Under the pieces are notes generated by a model that saw only the letters and a program-made list of their open reading frames with translations, was not told where the DNA came from and ran no database searches. DNA of 5,715 bases from Actinomycetes bacterium (lineage in GTDB: Bacteria > Actinomycetota > Acidimicrobiia > Acidimicrobiales > UBA8190). Within the stretch, counting starts at the first letter, position 1; each line of letters opens with the position of its first letter. The DNA lies in the NCBI GenBank assembly GCA_021779775.1, contig JAJYAB010000130.1, forward strand, positions 1-5,715, in the 5' to 3' direction. The position numbers and the translations under genes were made by a program. This document shows positions 1-5,715 of this stretch, one piece after another.

Positions 1-1244
1 GTTCGCCAGTACCACATCCATGCCTCGGGGTTGATCGGCTCACCCACCGAGCCGAGGAGCCGTAACGACGACAGGTCGTGGCCCGCGGGGTGCTCGTCTC
101 CCCATTTCATGAAGGTGCGGATGGCTGTCGGAGCGCAGTAGAGGGTGGTCACCCCGTACCGCTCGACGATGTCCCACCACCGGTCACGTCCGGGAAAGTC
201 GGGAGTGCCTTCGTACATGACGCTGGTCGCCCCGTTGGCCAGGGGCCCATAGACGATGTAGCTGTGGCCGGTGACCCATCCGATGTCGGCGGCGCACCAG
301 TAGACGTCGGTCTCCGGGTGCAGGTCGAACACCGTCCGGTGGGTGTGCGCCACCTGGGTCAGGTAGCCACCTGTGGTGTGCATGATGCCCTTGGGGCGTG
401 CGGTGGTCCCCGAGGTGTAGAGCAGGTAGAGCAGGTCTTCGGCTTCCATGGCCTCGGCCGGGCACTCGGCGGCGGCGGCGGCCATCAGCTCGTCCCACCA
501 GTGGTCGCGGCCGGCGGTCATGGGCGGCGGGTTGGCGTCTGCCAGCCGGCGGGCCACCACCACGTGCTCGACGGTGGAGGATCCGTCCACCGCTGCATCG
601 GCATTGGCCTTCAACGCAGACGGCGAGCCCCGGCGCCAACCGCCGTCGGCCGTCACCAGCACGCGGGCCGACGCGTCCTCGATCCGGTCGCGCAGCGCGT
701 CCGGGGAGAACCCGCCGAACACCACCGAGTGCGGCGCGCCGATGCGGGCACAGGCCAGCATGGCCACCGGCAGCTCGGGGATCATCGGCATGTAGATCGC
801 CACGCGGTCACCACGCCGCACCCCGAGCCCCTTCAGGACGTTGGCGAAGCGCTGCACGTCGGCCAGGAGCGCGGCGTAGGTGATGGTCCGGGTGTCGCCG
901 GGCTCCCCCACCCAGTGGAAGGCCACCCGATCACCGAGGCCGGCCGACACGTGCCGGTCGAGGCAGTTGTGGCTCACGTTCAAGGTGCCGCCGCCGAACC
1001 ACCGGGCGAACGGCAGGTCCCATTCGAGCACCGTGTCGAACGGGCGGAACCAGTCGAGGGCGCGCGCCTGGTCGGCCCAGAACCCCTCCCAGTCCGCCTC
1101 GGCATCGTCGAACAGGGTCCGGTCGCCGACCACCGCATGCCGGCGAAAAGGCTCGGGCGGGGGGAAGACCCGCTCTTCGGAGTAGAAGTCCTCGATGGCA
1201 GCGTGCCGCGACGGGTCACCGCTCTCTGGCGTCGCTCGGTCCAT
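1..1244 (-). CDS. acs: Acetyl-CoA synthetase (AMP-forming), N-terminal 414 residues, cut by window edge
   Basis: This enzyme activates acetate with ATP to acetyl-AMP and then forms acetyl-CoA in the cytoplasm. The frame is open from an ATG at 1244 to the window edge. It begins MDRATPESGD and has the N-terminal Acs region (FYSEERVFPPPEPF near residues 22-35). The ATP-binding P-loop motif YTSGTTARPKG is at residues 276-286, followed by MHTTGGYL; DIGWVTGHSY (W323, V324, T325) carries the acetate-pocket region; GSVGEPINPEAW ends at residue 409. Full-length Acs is about 650 aa, so roughly the last 240 residues are missing, including the acetylatable catalytic lysine. The alanine in TTARPKG replaces the usual glycine, but as I recall this is common in actinobacterial Acs. 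The start is supported by an AGGAGG ten bases upstream. The gene is transcribed divergently from the membrane-protein pair. Substrate specificity for acetate over propionate is inferred from the overall Acs match; the decisive tryptophan lies outside the window. Confidence 0.96.
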   Translation of the reverse strand, partial: MDRATPESGDPSRHAAIEDFYSEERVFPPPEPFRRHAVVGDRTLFDDAEADWEGFWADQARALDWFRPFDTVLEWDLPFARWFGGGTLNVSHNCLDRHVSAGLGDRVAFHWVGEPGDTRTITYAALLADVQRFANVLKGLGVRRGDRVAIYMPMIPELPVAMLACARIGAPHSVVFGGFSPDALRDRIEDASARVLVTADGGWRRGSPSALKANADAAVDGSSTVEHVVVARRLADANPPPMTAGRDHWWDELMAAAAAECPAEAMEAEDLLYLLYTSGTTARPKGIMHTTGGYLTQVAHTHRTVFDLHPETDVYWCAADIGWVTGHSYIVYGPLANGATSVMYEGTPDFPGRDRWWDIVERYGVTTLYCAPTAIRTFMKWGDEHPAGHDLSSLRLLGSVGEPINPEAWMWYWR

Positions 1245-1414
1245 GGTGCGCTCCCCTCCTCGGGCCACAGCGCCCACCGGGCTGCGGGCGGCCCGCCAAT
1301 CCACCGGCGAGCGCCGCCGAGCCTATCCAAGCGGCGCCTGCACCTCGCCAGGCCTGAGCACTGGAGCTTCCCTGAGCGCCAGTCCGGCACTGCACCTGGC
1401 AAGATGTTCGGGAC
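1245..1414. promoter_or_regulatory. Divergent intergenic region between acs and the pseudo-phosphoesterase gene
   Basis: This 170-bp gap must contain the start signals for acs (leftward) and for the plus-strand pair (rightward). I see no convincing -35/-10 pair. On the minus strand a TAnnnT-type element (TAGGCT, about 1319-1324) could be an actinobacterial -10, but it lacks a good -35. On the plus strand there is no Shine-Dalgarno before the ATG at 1415. Two short direct repeats occur: CTGCACCT at 1338-1345 and 1390-1397, and CCTGAGC at 1353-1359 and 1371-1377. These could be operator half-sites or chance in GC-rich DNA. Confidence 0.45.
1255..1260 (-). promoter_or_regulatory. Shine-Dalgarno site of acs
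   Basis: On the minus strand AGGAGG (followed by GGAG) lies ten bases before the ATG at 1244. This is a strong ribosome binding site at slightly long spacing and it fixes the acs start codon. Confidence 0.75.
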
Positions 1415-2710
1415 ATGCTCGATGCATCCCCCCGGACGGGCCTCCGGCTACCGGTCGGCGTGGGCCGCCGTGTCGTCGTGGTGGCGAACCTCCTTCTCCG
1501 GGCCAAAGCCGACACGAACACGACCACGGCCGCCAACGCCGTCGCCCGCTCGCTCGACACCTGGGAAGGTCCCGGCATCCTGGCGTTGGCCGGTAACCTG
1601 GTCGATCTCCGCCAGTCCGGAGACCGGCCCTCCGACGTGGCACACCAGGCGCTCGCTGCCCACCCCGAGCTCGAAGCGTCACTTCGCCGGTTCGCTGCCG
1701 CCGATGACCGCAGCGTGGTCTGGCTGCCGGGCGCTGCCGACGCCGCGGTGGGAGACGACCCGGCAACGCGCCGGATAGCAGAGGATCTCGGTGCCGAGGT
1801 AGCCGACCATCTCGACCTCGAGCTCCAGGTCACCGCCGGGACACGTCTCGTGCGGGTAGAATCCGGGGTGGCGCCCGACGTGCCGGTGGCACCCGGTCCG
1901 GACGGCGCATCGATCACTCCTGGTGCTGCTCGCCCACCCGTCCCGACGACAGGGGAGGCCTGCCCCTGGCAAGAGGGCGTCGACCGCCTGTCCGAACCGT
2001 TGCACCTGCAGCGCTTCCTGACATCACGCCTGCTGTACCGGCGGTTCGCCCGGCTGTCGTGGTACCTCCTCGTGCCGTTCGTCGTGGTGGCCCTGCTGCG
2101 GCTGCCGGTGTCCACCGGATGGCTGGGTCACCTGCTGTCGGGCCACCCGCTGCCTACCAGGGCGATCCACCAAGCCCGGTATGCAGCGTGGGAGTCGCGT
2201 CTGCTGGTGGCAGCAGGGATCTCCGTGGTAGGGCTGGGAGTGCTCGCCGCTGTGCTGACGCTGATCAGCAGGAGAGCCTGGACTGCCCTGGGCGGAGGCA
2301 CGTTGGGCGGCATCTTCGGCGACGAGCTGGCGCGTGCGGGCACCACAGCCAACGACCCCGCCCGGGCAGTGGCCCGAGCCCTGGTCGAGCGTGGCTACTC
2401 CGGGTTCGTCACCGGAGCCACCTTGCAGGCAGAGCTGACGCACCTGGGCCGTAGCTTCTTCGCCTGCGCCGGCACCACCGGCGAGGTGGTGGAGGAGCAC
2501 GCGGGGCGTCTCGGACTGCCACCGGTGTTCCTGCACCACCGCCAGTTCGCCTGGGTCGAGATCGAGACGGGTGCCGAGCTCCACGCCCGACTGCTGCTGG
2601 GCCGGGCCGACGTACGGCCGGCGACGGTGCTCGAGCGCCTGGCGGCGCGCTACCGACCTGCCCACGACACCCATCCCATCGTGGTGGCCGCCCATCCGAA
2701 CGGCACCTAG
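1415..2710 (+). CDS. Membrane-anchored calcineurin-like phosphoesterase homologue with lost metal ligands (predicted pseudoenzyme)
   Basis: The 431-aa product follows the metallophosphoesterase pattern but lacks its catalytic residues. Residues 20-28 (VVVVANLLL) sit where the DxH motif belongs, with N25 and L27 in place of D and H. LALAGNLVDL (56-65) has N61 for the D of GDxxD. WLPGAADA (103-110) has A107 and A108 for the N and H of GNHD. VESGV (148-152) has V where a GH histidine is expected. FVTGATL (331-337) replaces GHTH. Surrounding residues remain family-like (DTWEGPG at 48-54, GEVVEE at 356-361, RLGLPPVFL at 365-373). Two membrane helices (about 215-231 and 263-284) form a hairpin before the last motif. 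ATG 1415 is the first possible start in frame, since a TGA lies at 1373; no Shine-Dalgarno is visible, so GTG 1460 or leaderless translation remain possible. The gene ends in TAG, and the same frame continues into the aminoacyl-PG synthase. I infer a scaffold or sensor role, not hydrolysis. Family assignment rests on motif spacing from memory, not a search. Confidence 0.8.
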   Translation: MLDASPRTGLRLPVGVGRRVVVVANLLLRAKADTNTTTAANAVARSLDTWEGPGILALAGNLVDLRQSGDRPSDVAHQALAAHPELEASLRRFAAADDRSVVWLPGAADAAVGDDPATRRIAEDLGAEVADHLDLELQVTAGTRLVRVESGVAPDVPVAPGPDGASITPGAARPPVPTTGEACPWQEGVDRLSEPLHLQRFLTSRLLYRRFARLSWYLLVPFVVVALLRLPVSTGWLGHLLSGHPLPTRAIHQARYAAWESRLLVAAGISVVGLGVLAAVLTLISRRAWTALGGGTLGGIFGDELARAGTTANDPARAVARALVERGYSGFVTGATLQAELTHLGRSFFACAGTTGEVVEEHAGRLGLPPVFLHHRQFAWVEIETGAELHARLLLGRADVRPATVLERLAARYRPAHDTHPIVVAAHPNGT

Positions 2711-2809
2711 TGGCCGCCGGCTCCCGACCTGGCGTCACTGCGCATCCGTGCCCGTCGACGCCGGCGGTGGGCGGCGGCGGCCATCGCCGCGGCAGGAGCG
2801 CTCGACCTG
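2711..2809 (+). other. In-frame open linker (33 codons) between the TAG stop and the synthase ATG
   Basis: After the TAG at 2708-2710 the frame stays open for 33 codons up to the ATG at 2810, in the same phase as both flanking genes. It contains no ATG, GTG or TTG. About four fifths of its codons end in G or C, as in the neighbouring genes. The translation holds a basic cluster (RIRARRRRRW) followed by a hydrophobic Ala-rich segment (AAAAIAAAGALDL) that continues into the first residues of the annotated synthase. This looks like the positive-inside flank and first membrane helix of a protein that once ran, or still runs, through the TAG. Confidence 0.7.
2794..2798 (+). promoter_or_regulatory. 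Possible Shine-Dalgarno for the synthase ATG at 2810
   Basis: AGGAG lies eleven bases before the ATG at 2810. The spacing is longer than ideal, but it would permit independent or coupled initiation of the second half, which argues against the synthase being a silent fragment. In this GC-rich setting the match may also be chance, because it encodes Ala-Gly-Ala of the linker helix. Confidence 0.4.
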
Positions 2810-4609
2810 ATGGCGGCGGTGACCCCGCCGCTGCGCAGCGAGCTCCGCGTCGTGCTACGGGTGTTCCCCCTGGTGGCCACCCAGGCGGCGGGCGCGCTGG
2901 TGGCACTGGCCGGCATCGGGCTGCTCGCCTTGGCACGAGGGGTGCGGCGGGGGCAGCGACGGGCGTGGGCCATTGCCTCGGTGCTGCTCACCGGCACACT
3001 GGTGCTGCACCTGGTGCACGGCGGCGACCTGCTGCTGTCGCTGCTGTCGGCTACGGTGCTGGCCTTCTTGGTGGTCAATCGGGCGGAGTTCGACGCCCGC
3101 TCCGACCGGCCCTCGTTGCGCTCGGCGGTGGTCGCCCTCGTGGGGGGCAGCGTCGCCATCACGGTGGTCACCACGTTGCTCGTGGAGCTGAGCCTCCGGT
3201 TCGACGGCGACCACCATACCGCCAGCCTTCCGCTGTGGCGTGCCGGGCGTGCCGTGCTCGAGCGGATGTTCGGTGTCCGGACCGTGCCGCTCCCCCCGCG
3301 GATCGACCGGTTCGTGTCGCCGAGCCTCGCCACCATCGGCATCGGGCTAGCCGTCGTCGCTGTGCTGCTGGCCACCCGGCCGGTGGTCGACCGTCGCCGG
3401 TCTTCGGGACGCATGGCCGAGGCCCGTGCCCGCGACATCGTCGGGCGCCACGGCCAGGGAACGCTCGACTACTTCGCCCTGCGGGGAGACAAGCAGTGGT
3501 TCTTCCACCGCGACAGCCTGGTGGCCTACGCCAACATCGGCGGCATCAGCCTGGTGTCGCCCGATCCGATCGGTCCGGCGTCCGAACGCGAGGCCGTGTG
3601 GGCGGCGTTCCGCCGGTTCGCCGACGCCCAGGGCTGGGTGGTGTGCGTGATGGGTGCCGCCGAGGAGTGGCTTCCCCTCTACAGGGCCTCGGGCATGCAC
3701 GACATCTACATCGGCGACGAAGCGGTGGTCGACCCCCAGCGCTTCTCGCTGGCCGGAGGCCAGATGAAGGGGCTGCGCCAGGCCTACAACCGCATCGCCA
3801 AGTACGGCTACACCGCCAGCTTCCACGATCCGGCCCACCTCGAGCCCGGCGTCGCCGAGGAGCTGGCCGGGCTGATGGCCCAGAGCCGGCGGGGCGAGTT
3901 CGAACGCGGGTTCTCCATGATGCTCGGCCGGATCTTCGACCCGCGCGACGAGGGGATCCTGCTCTGCGTGGTAAAGGGCCCAGACGGGCGGCCGGCCGCC
4001 ATGTGCCAGTTCGTGCCATCACCGGGGATCACCGGCTATTCGCTCGACCTGATGCGCCGCGACCTCGGGGAACACCCCAACGGCCTGATCGACTTCGCCC
4101 TGGTGTCCACCATCGAGCACCTACGCCAGCAGGACAAGCGCGGGCTGTCGCTGAATTTCGCGGCGATGCGGTCGATCCTCGACGGCGAGCGGGGCGACGG
4201 CATGACCGTCCGGGCAGAGCGCTGGGCCATCAAGAAGATGTCGAGCTTCTTGCAGATGGAGACGCTCTGGCGGTTCAACGCCAAGTACATGCCCGACTGG
4301 CTTCCGCGCTACGTCGTCTACGACACCGCCGAGCATCTCGTGCCGGCGGCGCTCGCCATCTTCCGGGCCGAGTCGCTGTGGGAGGCGCCGATGATCGGGC
4401 GGGTCATCGCCGCCACCGACCGTAAGGCGGCATCCACCCGGGAGCACTCGCCCGGCGACTCTGGTGCGACACTGCTACCGGTAGCCGCTCGCGACGGCAC
4501 GGACGCTGGGCGCCACGACGGCACGGACGCTGGGCGCCACGACGGCACGGACGCTGGGCGCCACGACGGCACGGACGACTGCCAGCGCGCCGAACGCCGG
4601 CCGGCCTGA
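2810..4609 (+). CDS. Aminoacyl-phosphatidylglycerol synthase (MprF/LysX-type, DUF2156 domain)
   Basis: The family transfers an amino acid, usually lysine or alanine, from aminoacyl-tRNA to phosphatidylglycerol at the cytoplasmic face of the membrane, lowering its negative charge and raising resistance to cationic peptides. The 599-aa product has about five membrane helices (near 21-42, 53-70, 73-90, 106-127, 172-189), then a cytoplasmic catalytic domain (about 200-530). Recognisable motifs are LDYFALRGDKQWFF (219-232), GGISLVSPDPIGP (244-256) and LWRFNAKYMPDWLPRY (486-501), the C-terminal signature of LPG synthases. There is no MprF flippase domain and no lysyl-tRNA synthetase domain as in mycobacterial LysX, so the amino acid used cannot be told. 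The ATG lies inside a hydrophobic segment that begins upstream in the same frame, so the true protein may start earlier as part of a fusion. The C-terminus is a hydrophilic tail with an eight-residue repeat. The stop is TGA. Confidence 0.88.
   Translation: MAAVTPPLRSELRVVLRVFPLVATQAAGALVALAGIGLLALARGVRRGQRRAWAIASVLLTGTLVLHLVHGGDLLLSLLSATVLAFLVVNRAEFDARSDRPSLRSAVVALVGGSVAITVVTTLLVELSLRFDGDHHTASLPLWRAGRAVLERMFGVRTVPLPPRIDRFVSPSLATIGIGLAVVAVLLATRPVVDRRRSSGRMAEARARDIVGRHGQGTLDYFALRGDKQWFFHRDSLVAYANIGGISLVSPDPIGPASEREAVWAAFRRFADAQGWVVCVMGAAEEWLPLYRASGMHDIYIGDEAVVDPQRFSLAGGQMKGLRQAYNRIAKYGYTASFHDPAHLEPGVAEELAGLMAQSRRGEFERGFSMMLGRIFDPRDEGILLCVVKGPDGRPAAMCQFVPSPGITGYSLDLMRRDLGEHPNGLIDFALVSTIEHLRQQDKRGLSLNFAAMRSILDGERGDGMTVRAERWAIKKMSSFLQMETLWRFNAKYMPDWLPRYVVYDTAEHLVPAALAIFRAESLWEAPMIGRVIAATDRKAASTREHSPGDSGATLLPVAARDGTDAGRHDGTDAGRHDGTDAGRHDGTDDCQRAERRPA
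4493..4577 (+). repeat. Perfect 24-bp tandem repeat, about 3.5 copies, in the synthase C-terminal tail
   Basis: Three identical 24-bp units occupy 4493-4516, 4517-4540 and 4541-4564, followed by 13 matching bases to 4577. Each unit encodes DGTDAGRH (residues 562-569, 570-577, 578-585), then DGTDD. The length is a multiple of three, so copy-number change would keep the frame. Identity at every base, including third positions, points to recent slippage expansion. The tail lies beyond the catalytic domain and is probably disordered. Confidence 0.97.
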
Positions 4610-4677
4610 CCCCCGGCTGGGCCGCCAAGCGCTGTCGGCAGGGATCGGCGCTCGGGGGCGTCGGTGGCGTCATCTGG
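4610..4677. terminator. Convergent gap with possible stem-loop
   Basis: The 68 bases between the synthase stop and the nuoN stop must terminate two facing genes. AGCGC at 4628-4632 pairs with GCGCT at 4648-4652, extendable by a G-T and a G-C pair, around a loop of 11-15 bases. CCCCCG (4610-4615) can also pair with CGGGGG (4653-4658). There is no T tract on either strand, so this is at best a weak or factor-assisted terminator. Confidence 0.3.
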
Positions 4678-5715
4678 TCAGGGATGCAGCAACAGCGTGG
4701 CGTGCTGGGCGAAGGCGGTGAGCGGCCACGGCACGATGCCGAAGACCACCGTGACCCCGGTGCACAGGAAGAGGGCGAAGGCCACGCTGCCCGGCAGCTG
4801 GAGATCGTCGCCGACGACAGTCGGCGAGGCCTCAGGCAGGGTCGCCACCGAGGTGGCCGATCCGGCGGCTGCGACGTGGAGGGCGGCAGAGCCGGCGGCT
4901 GATGCCCCCTGGAGCAGGCCAGCGGGCTCCCCCGCCGCATCCGTACCCGCGTGCTCCGGATCGATGTCGCCAAGCGTGGCCCGCGGCGAGTACATGAGCA
5001 CCACCACCCGGATGTAGAAGAAGGCGGCGACGACGGCCGACACCATGGCGATCACCGCCAACGGCGAGGAGTGGGCGCCGACGGCTGCCTCGATGACCGC
5101 CAGCTTGGCCAGGAACCCAGTGGTCAGCGGTATACCGGCCTGGGCCAGGAGCAGCAGGGCGAACGTGCCGGCCAGCACCGGCTGACGGGCTGCCAAGCCA
5201 CGGTAGCGCTCCAGCCCGTGGTGCTTGTCCCCCCGGCCTCCGACCACCGTCACCACGGCGAACGACCCGATGGCCATGAACGCGTAGGCAAACAGGTAGT
5301 ACAGCGACCCGGCAATGCCTTTGCCGGTGGCGGCCTGCAGGCCCAGCAGGACGAACCCGGCGTGGTTGATCGACGAATAGGCCAGCATCCGCTTGATGTC
5401 GCGCTGCACCACGGCCACCGCCGCCCCGAGGACCAACGTCGCCACGGCGATGACCCACACGGCGGGCCGCCAATCGGTGCGCAACAGGTCGAACGACGAC
5501 AGGAACACTCGCAGCAGGGCTGCGAACCCGCCGACTTTGGCCACTGCCGCCATGAAACCGGTGACCGGGCTGGGCGAGCCCTGGTAGACGTCGGGGGTCC
5601 ACAGGTGGAACGGGACAGCGGCCACCTTGAACCCGAGCCCGACGAGCAGGAGCGCCAGCCCGGCGAGCAGTAGGCCGTCGTGCAGGAGCACGTTCTCGGC
5701 CAGGTAATTGGCGAT
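4678..5715 (-). CDS. nuoN: NADH-quinone oxidoreductase subunit N, C-terminal 345 residues, cut by window edge
   Basis: NuoN is one of the antiporter-like, proton-translocating membrane subunits of respiratory complex I. The frame is open from the right edge to a TGA at 4680-4678; the true start lies outside, since family members are about 480-500 aa or longer. In the visible fragment, GFKVAAVPFHLWTPDVYQGS (28-47) carries the conserved channel lysine K30, and AAVAKVGGF (56-64) carries K60. RDIKRMLAYSSINHAGF (105-121) and GIPLTTGFLAKL (194-205, with K204) are also NuoN signatures. About eight membrane helices are visible, and the protein ends LLLHP. Before the last helix (about 310-328) there is an Ala/Gly-rich, low-complexity loop at about 245-305. 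NuoN is normally the last gene of the nuo operon, which fits it ending here, with nuoM and the rest expected beyond the right edge. It converges with the synthase gene. Confidence 0.95.
   Translation of the reverse strand: MANYLAENVLLHDGLLLAGLALLLVGLGFKVAAVPFHLWTPDVYQGSPSPVTGFMAAVAKVGGFAALLRVFLSSFDLLRTDWRPAVWVIAVATLVLGAAVAVVQRDIKRMLAYSSINHAGFVLLGLQAATGKGIAGSLYYLFAYAFMAIGSFAVVTVVGGRGDKHHGLERYRGLAARQPVLAGTFALLLLAQAGIPLTTGFLAKLAVIEAAVGAHSSPLAVIAMVSAVVAAFFYIRVVVLMYSPRATLGDIDPEHAGTDAAGEPAGLLQGASAAGSAALHVAAAGSATSVATLPEASPTVVGDDLQLPGSVAFALFLCTGVTVVFGIVPWPLTAFAQHATLLLHP

Noticed and set aside
387..419. Alanine in place of glycine in the Acs P-loop motif (TTARPKG)
   Set aside because: At first it looked like a damaged ATP-binding loop, but as I recall TTA(K/R)PKG is usual in actinobacterial acetyl-CoA synthetases and the rest of the protein is intact.
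1278..1295. CGGGC/GCCCG inverted repeat in the acs leader
   Set aside because: The stem is only five base pairs in very GC-rich sequence, with no accompanying T tract or conserved feature.
78..1778. Long open frame on the plus strand (566 codons) opposite acs
   Set aside because: It is antisense to a well-supported acs gene. Its translation is Gly/Arg/His/Val-rich without any recognisable domain, and it runs into the start of the next gene in another frame. Long shadow frames are expected at this GC content.
2708..2710. TAG as a pyrrolysine codon
   Set aside because: No pyl genes or insertion context are visible, and neither domain is an enzyme known to use pyrrolysine. Mutation, readthrough or split genes are simpler explanations.
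2710..4425. Long plus-strand frame (571 codons) overlapping the synthase in another phase
   Set aside because: It is an Arg/Gly/Ala/Pro-rich translation with no motifs, while the overlapping frame carries clear LPG-synthase signatures and membrane helices.
4404..4973. Minus-strand frame of 189 codons across the 24-bp repeat and the nuoN end
   Set aside because: It is a Pro/Arg/Ser-rich shadow that only appears repetitive because it reads the opposite strand of the tandem repeat.

Overview
This window is high-GC DNA (roughly 70% by eye) with strong G/C third-position bias. It most resembles an actinobacterium; the acetyl-CoA synthetase motif variants and the style of the lipid-modifying membrane protein fit Actinomycetota, perhaps Acidimicrobiia. 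That assignment is inference, because no rRNA or marker gene is present.

Layout: (1) Positions 1-1244, minus strand: the first 414 codons of an acetyl-CoA synthetase (acs), cut by the left edge. (2) Positions 1245-1414: a 170-bp divergent intergenic region that must hold the start signals for both directions. (3) Positions 1415-2710, plus strand: a 431-aa membrane-anchored protein whose sequence framework is that of a calcineurin-like metallophosphoesterase, but with nearly every metal-binding or catalytic position replaced (NLL for DxH, GN for GD, GAAD for GNHD, GATL for GHTH). (4) Positions 2711-2809: a 33-codon stretch open in the same frame, after a single TAG. (5) Positions 2810-4609, plus strand: an MprF/LysX-type aminoacyl-phosphatidylglycerol synthase (DUF2156 / LPG synthase C-terminal domain) with a perfect 24-bp tandem repeat near its 3' end. 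(6) Positions 4610-4677: a short convergent gap with a possible stem-loop. (7) Positions 4678-5715, minus strand: the last 345 codons of NuoN, a proton-pumping membrane subunit of complex I, cut by the right edge.

The central pair is the interesting part. The two plus-strand genes share one frame and are separated by one amber codon. The 33 codons after it look coding: a basic cluster followed by a hydrophobic helix that runs across the downstream ATG. The natural reading is one protein of about 1064 codons, pseudo-phosphoesterase plus lipid aminoacyltransferase, either recently split by a nonsense change, read through, or expressed as two coupled halves (there is an AGGAG 11 nt before the second ATG). 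A catalytically dead phosphoesterase joined to an aminoacyl-PG synthase would suggest a structural or sensing role at the membrane. The flanking acs and nuoN genes are ordinary central metabolism and say little about its function.
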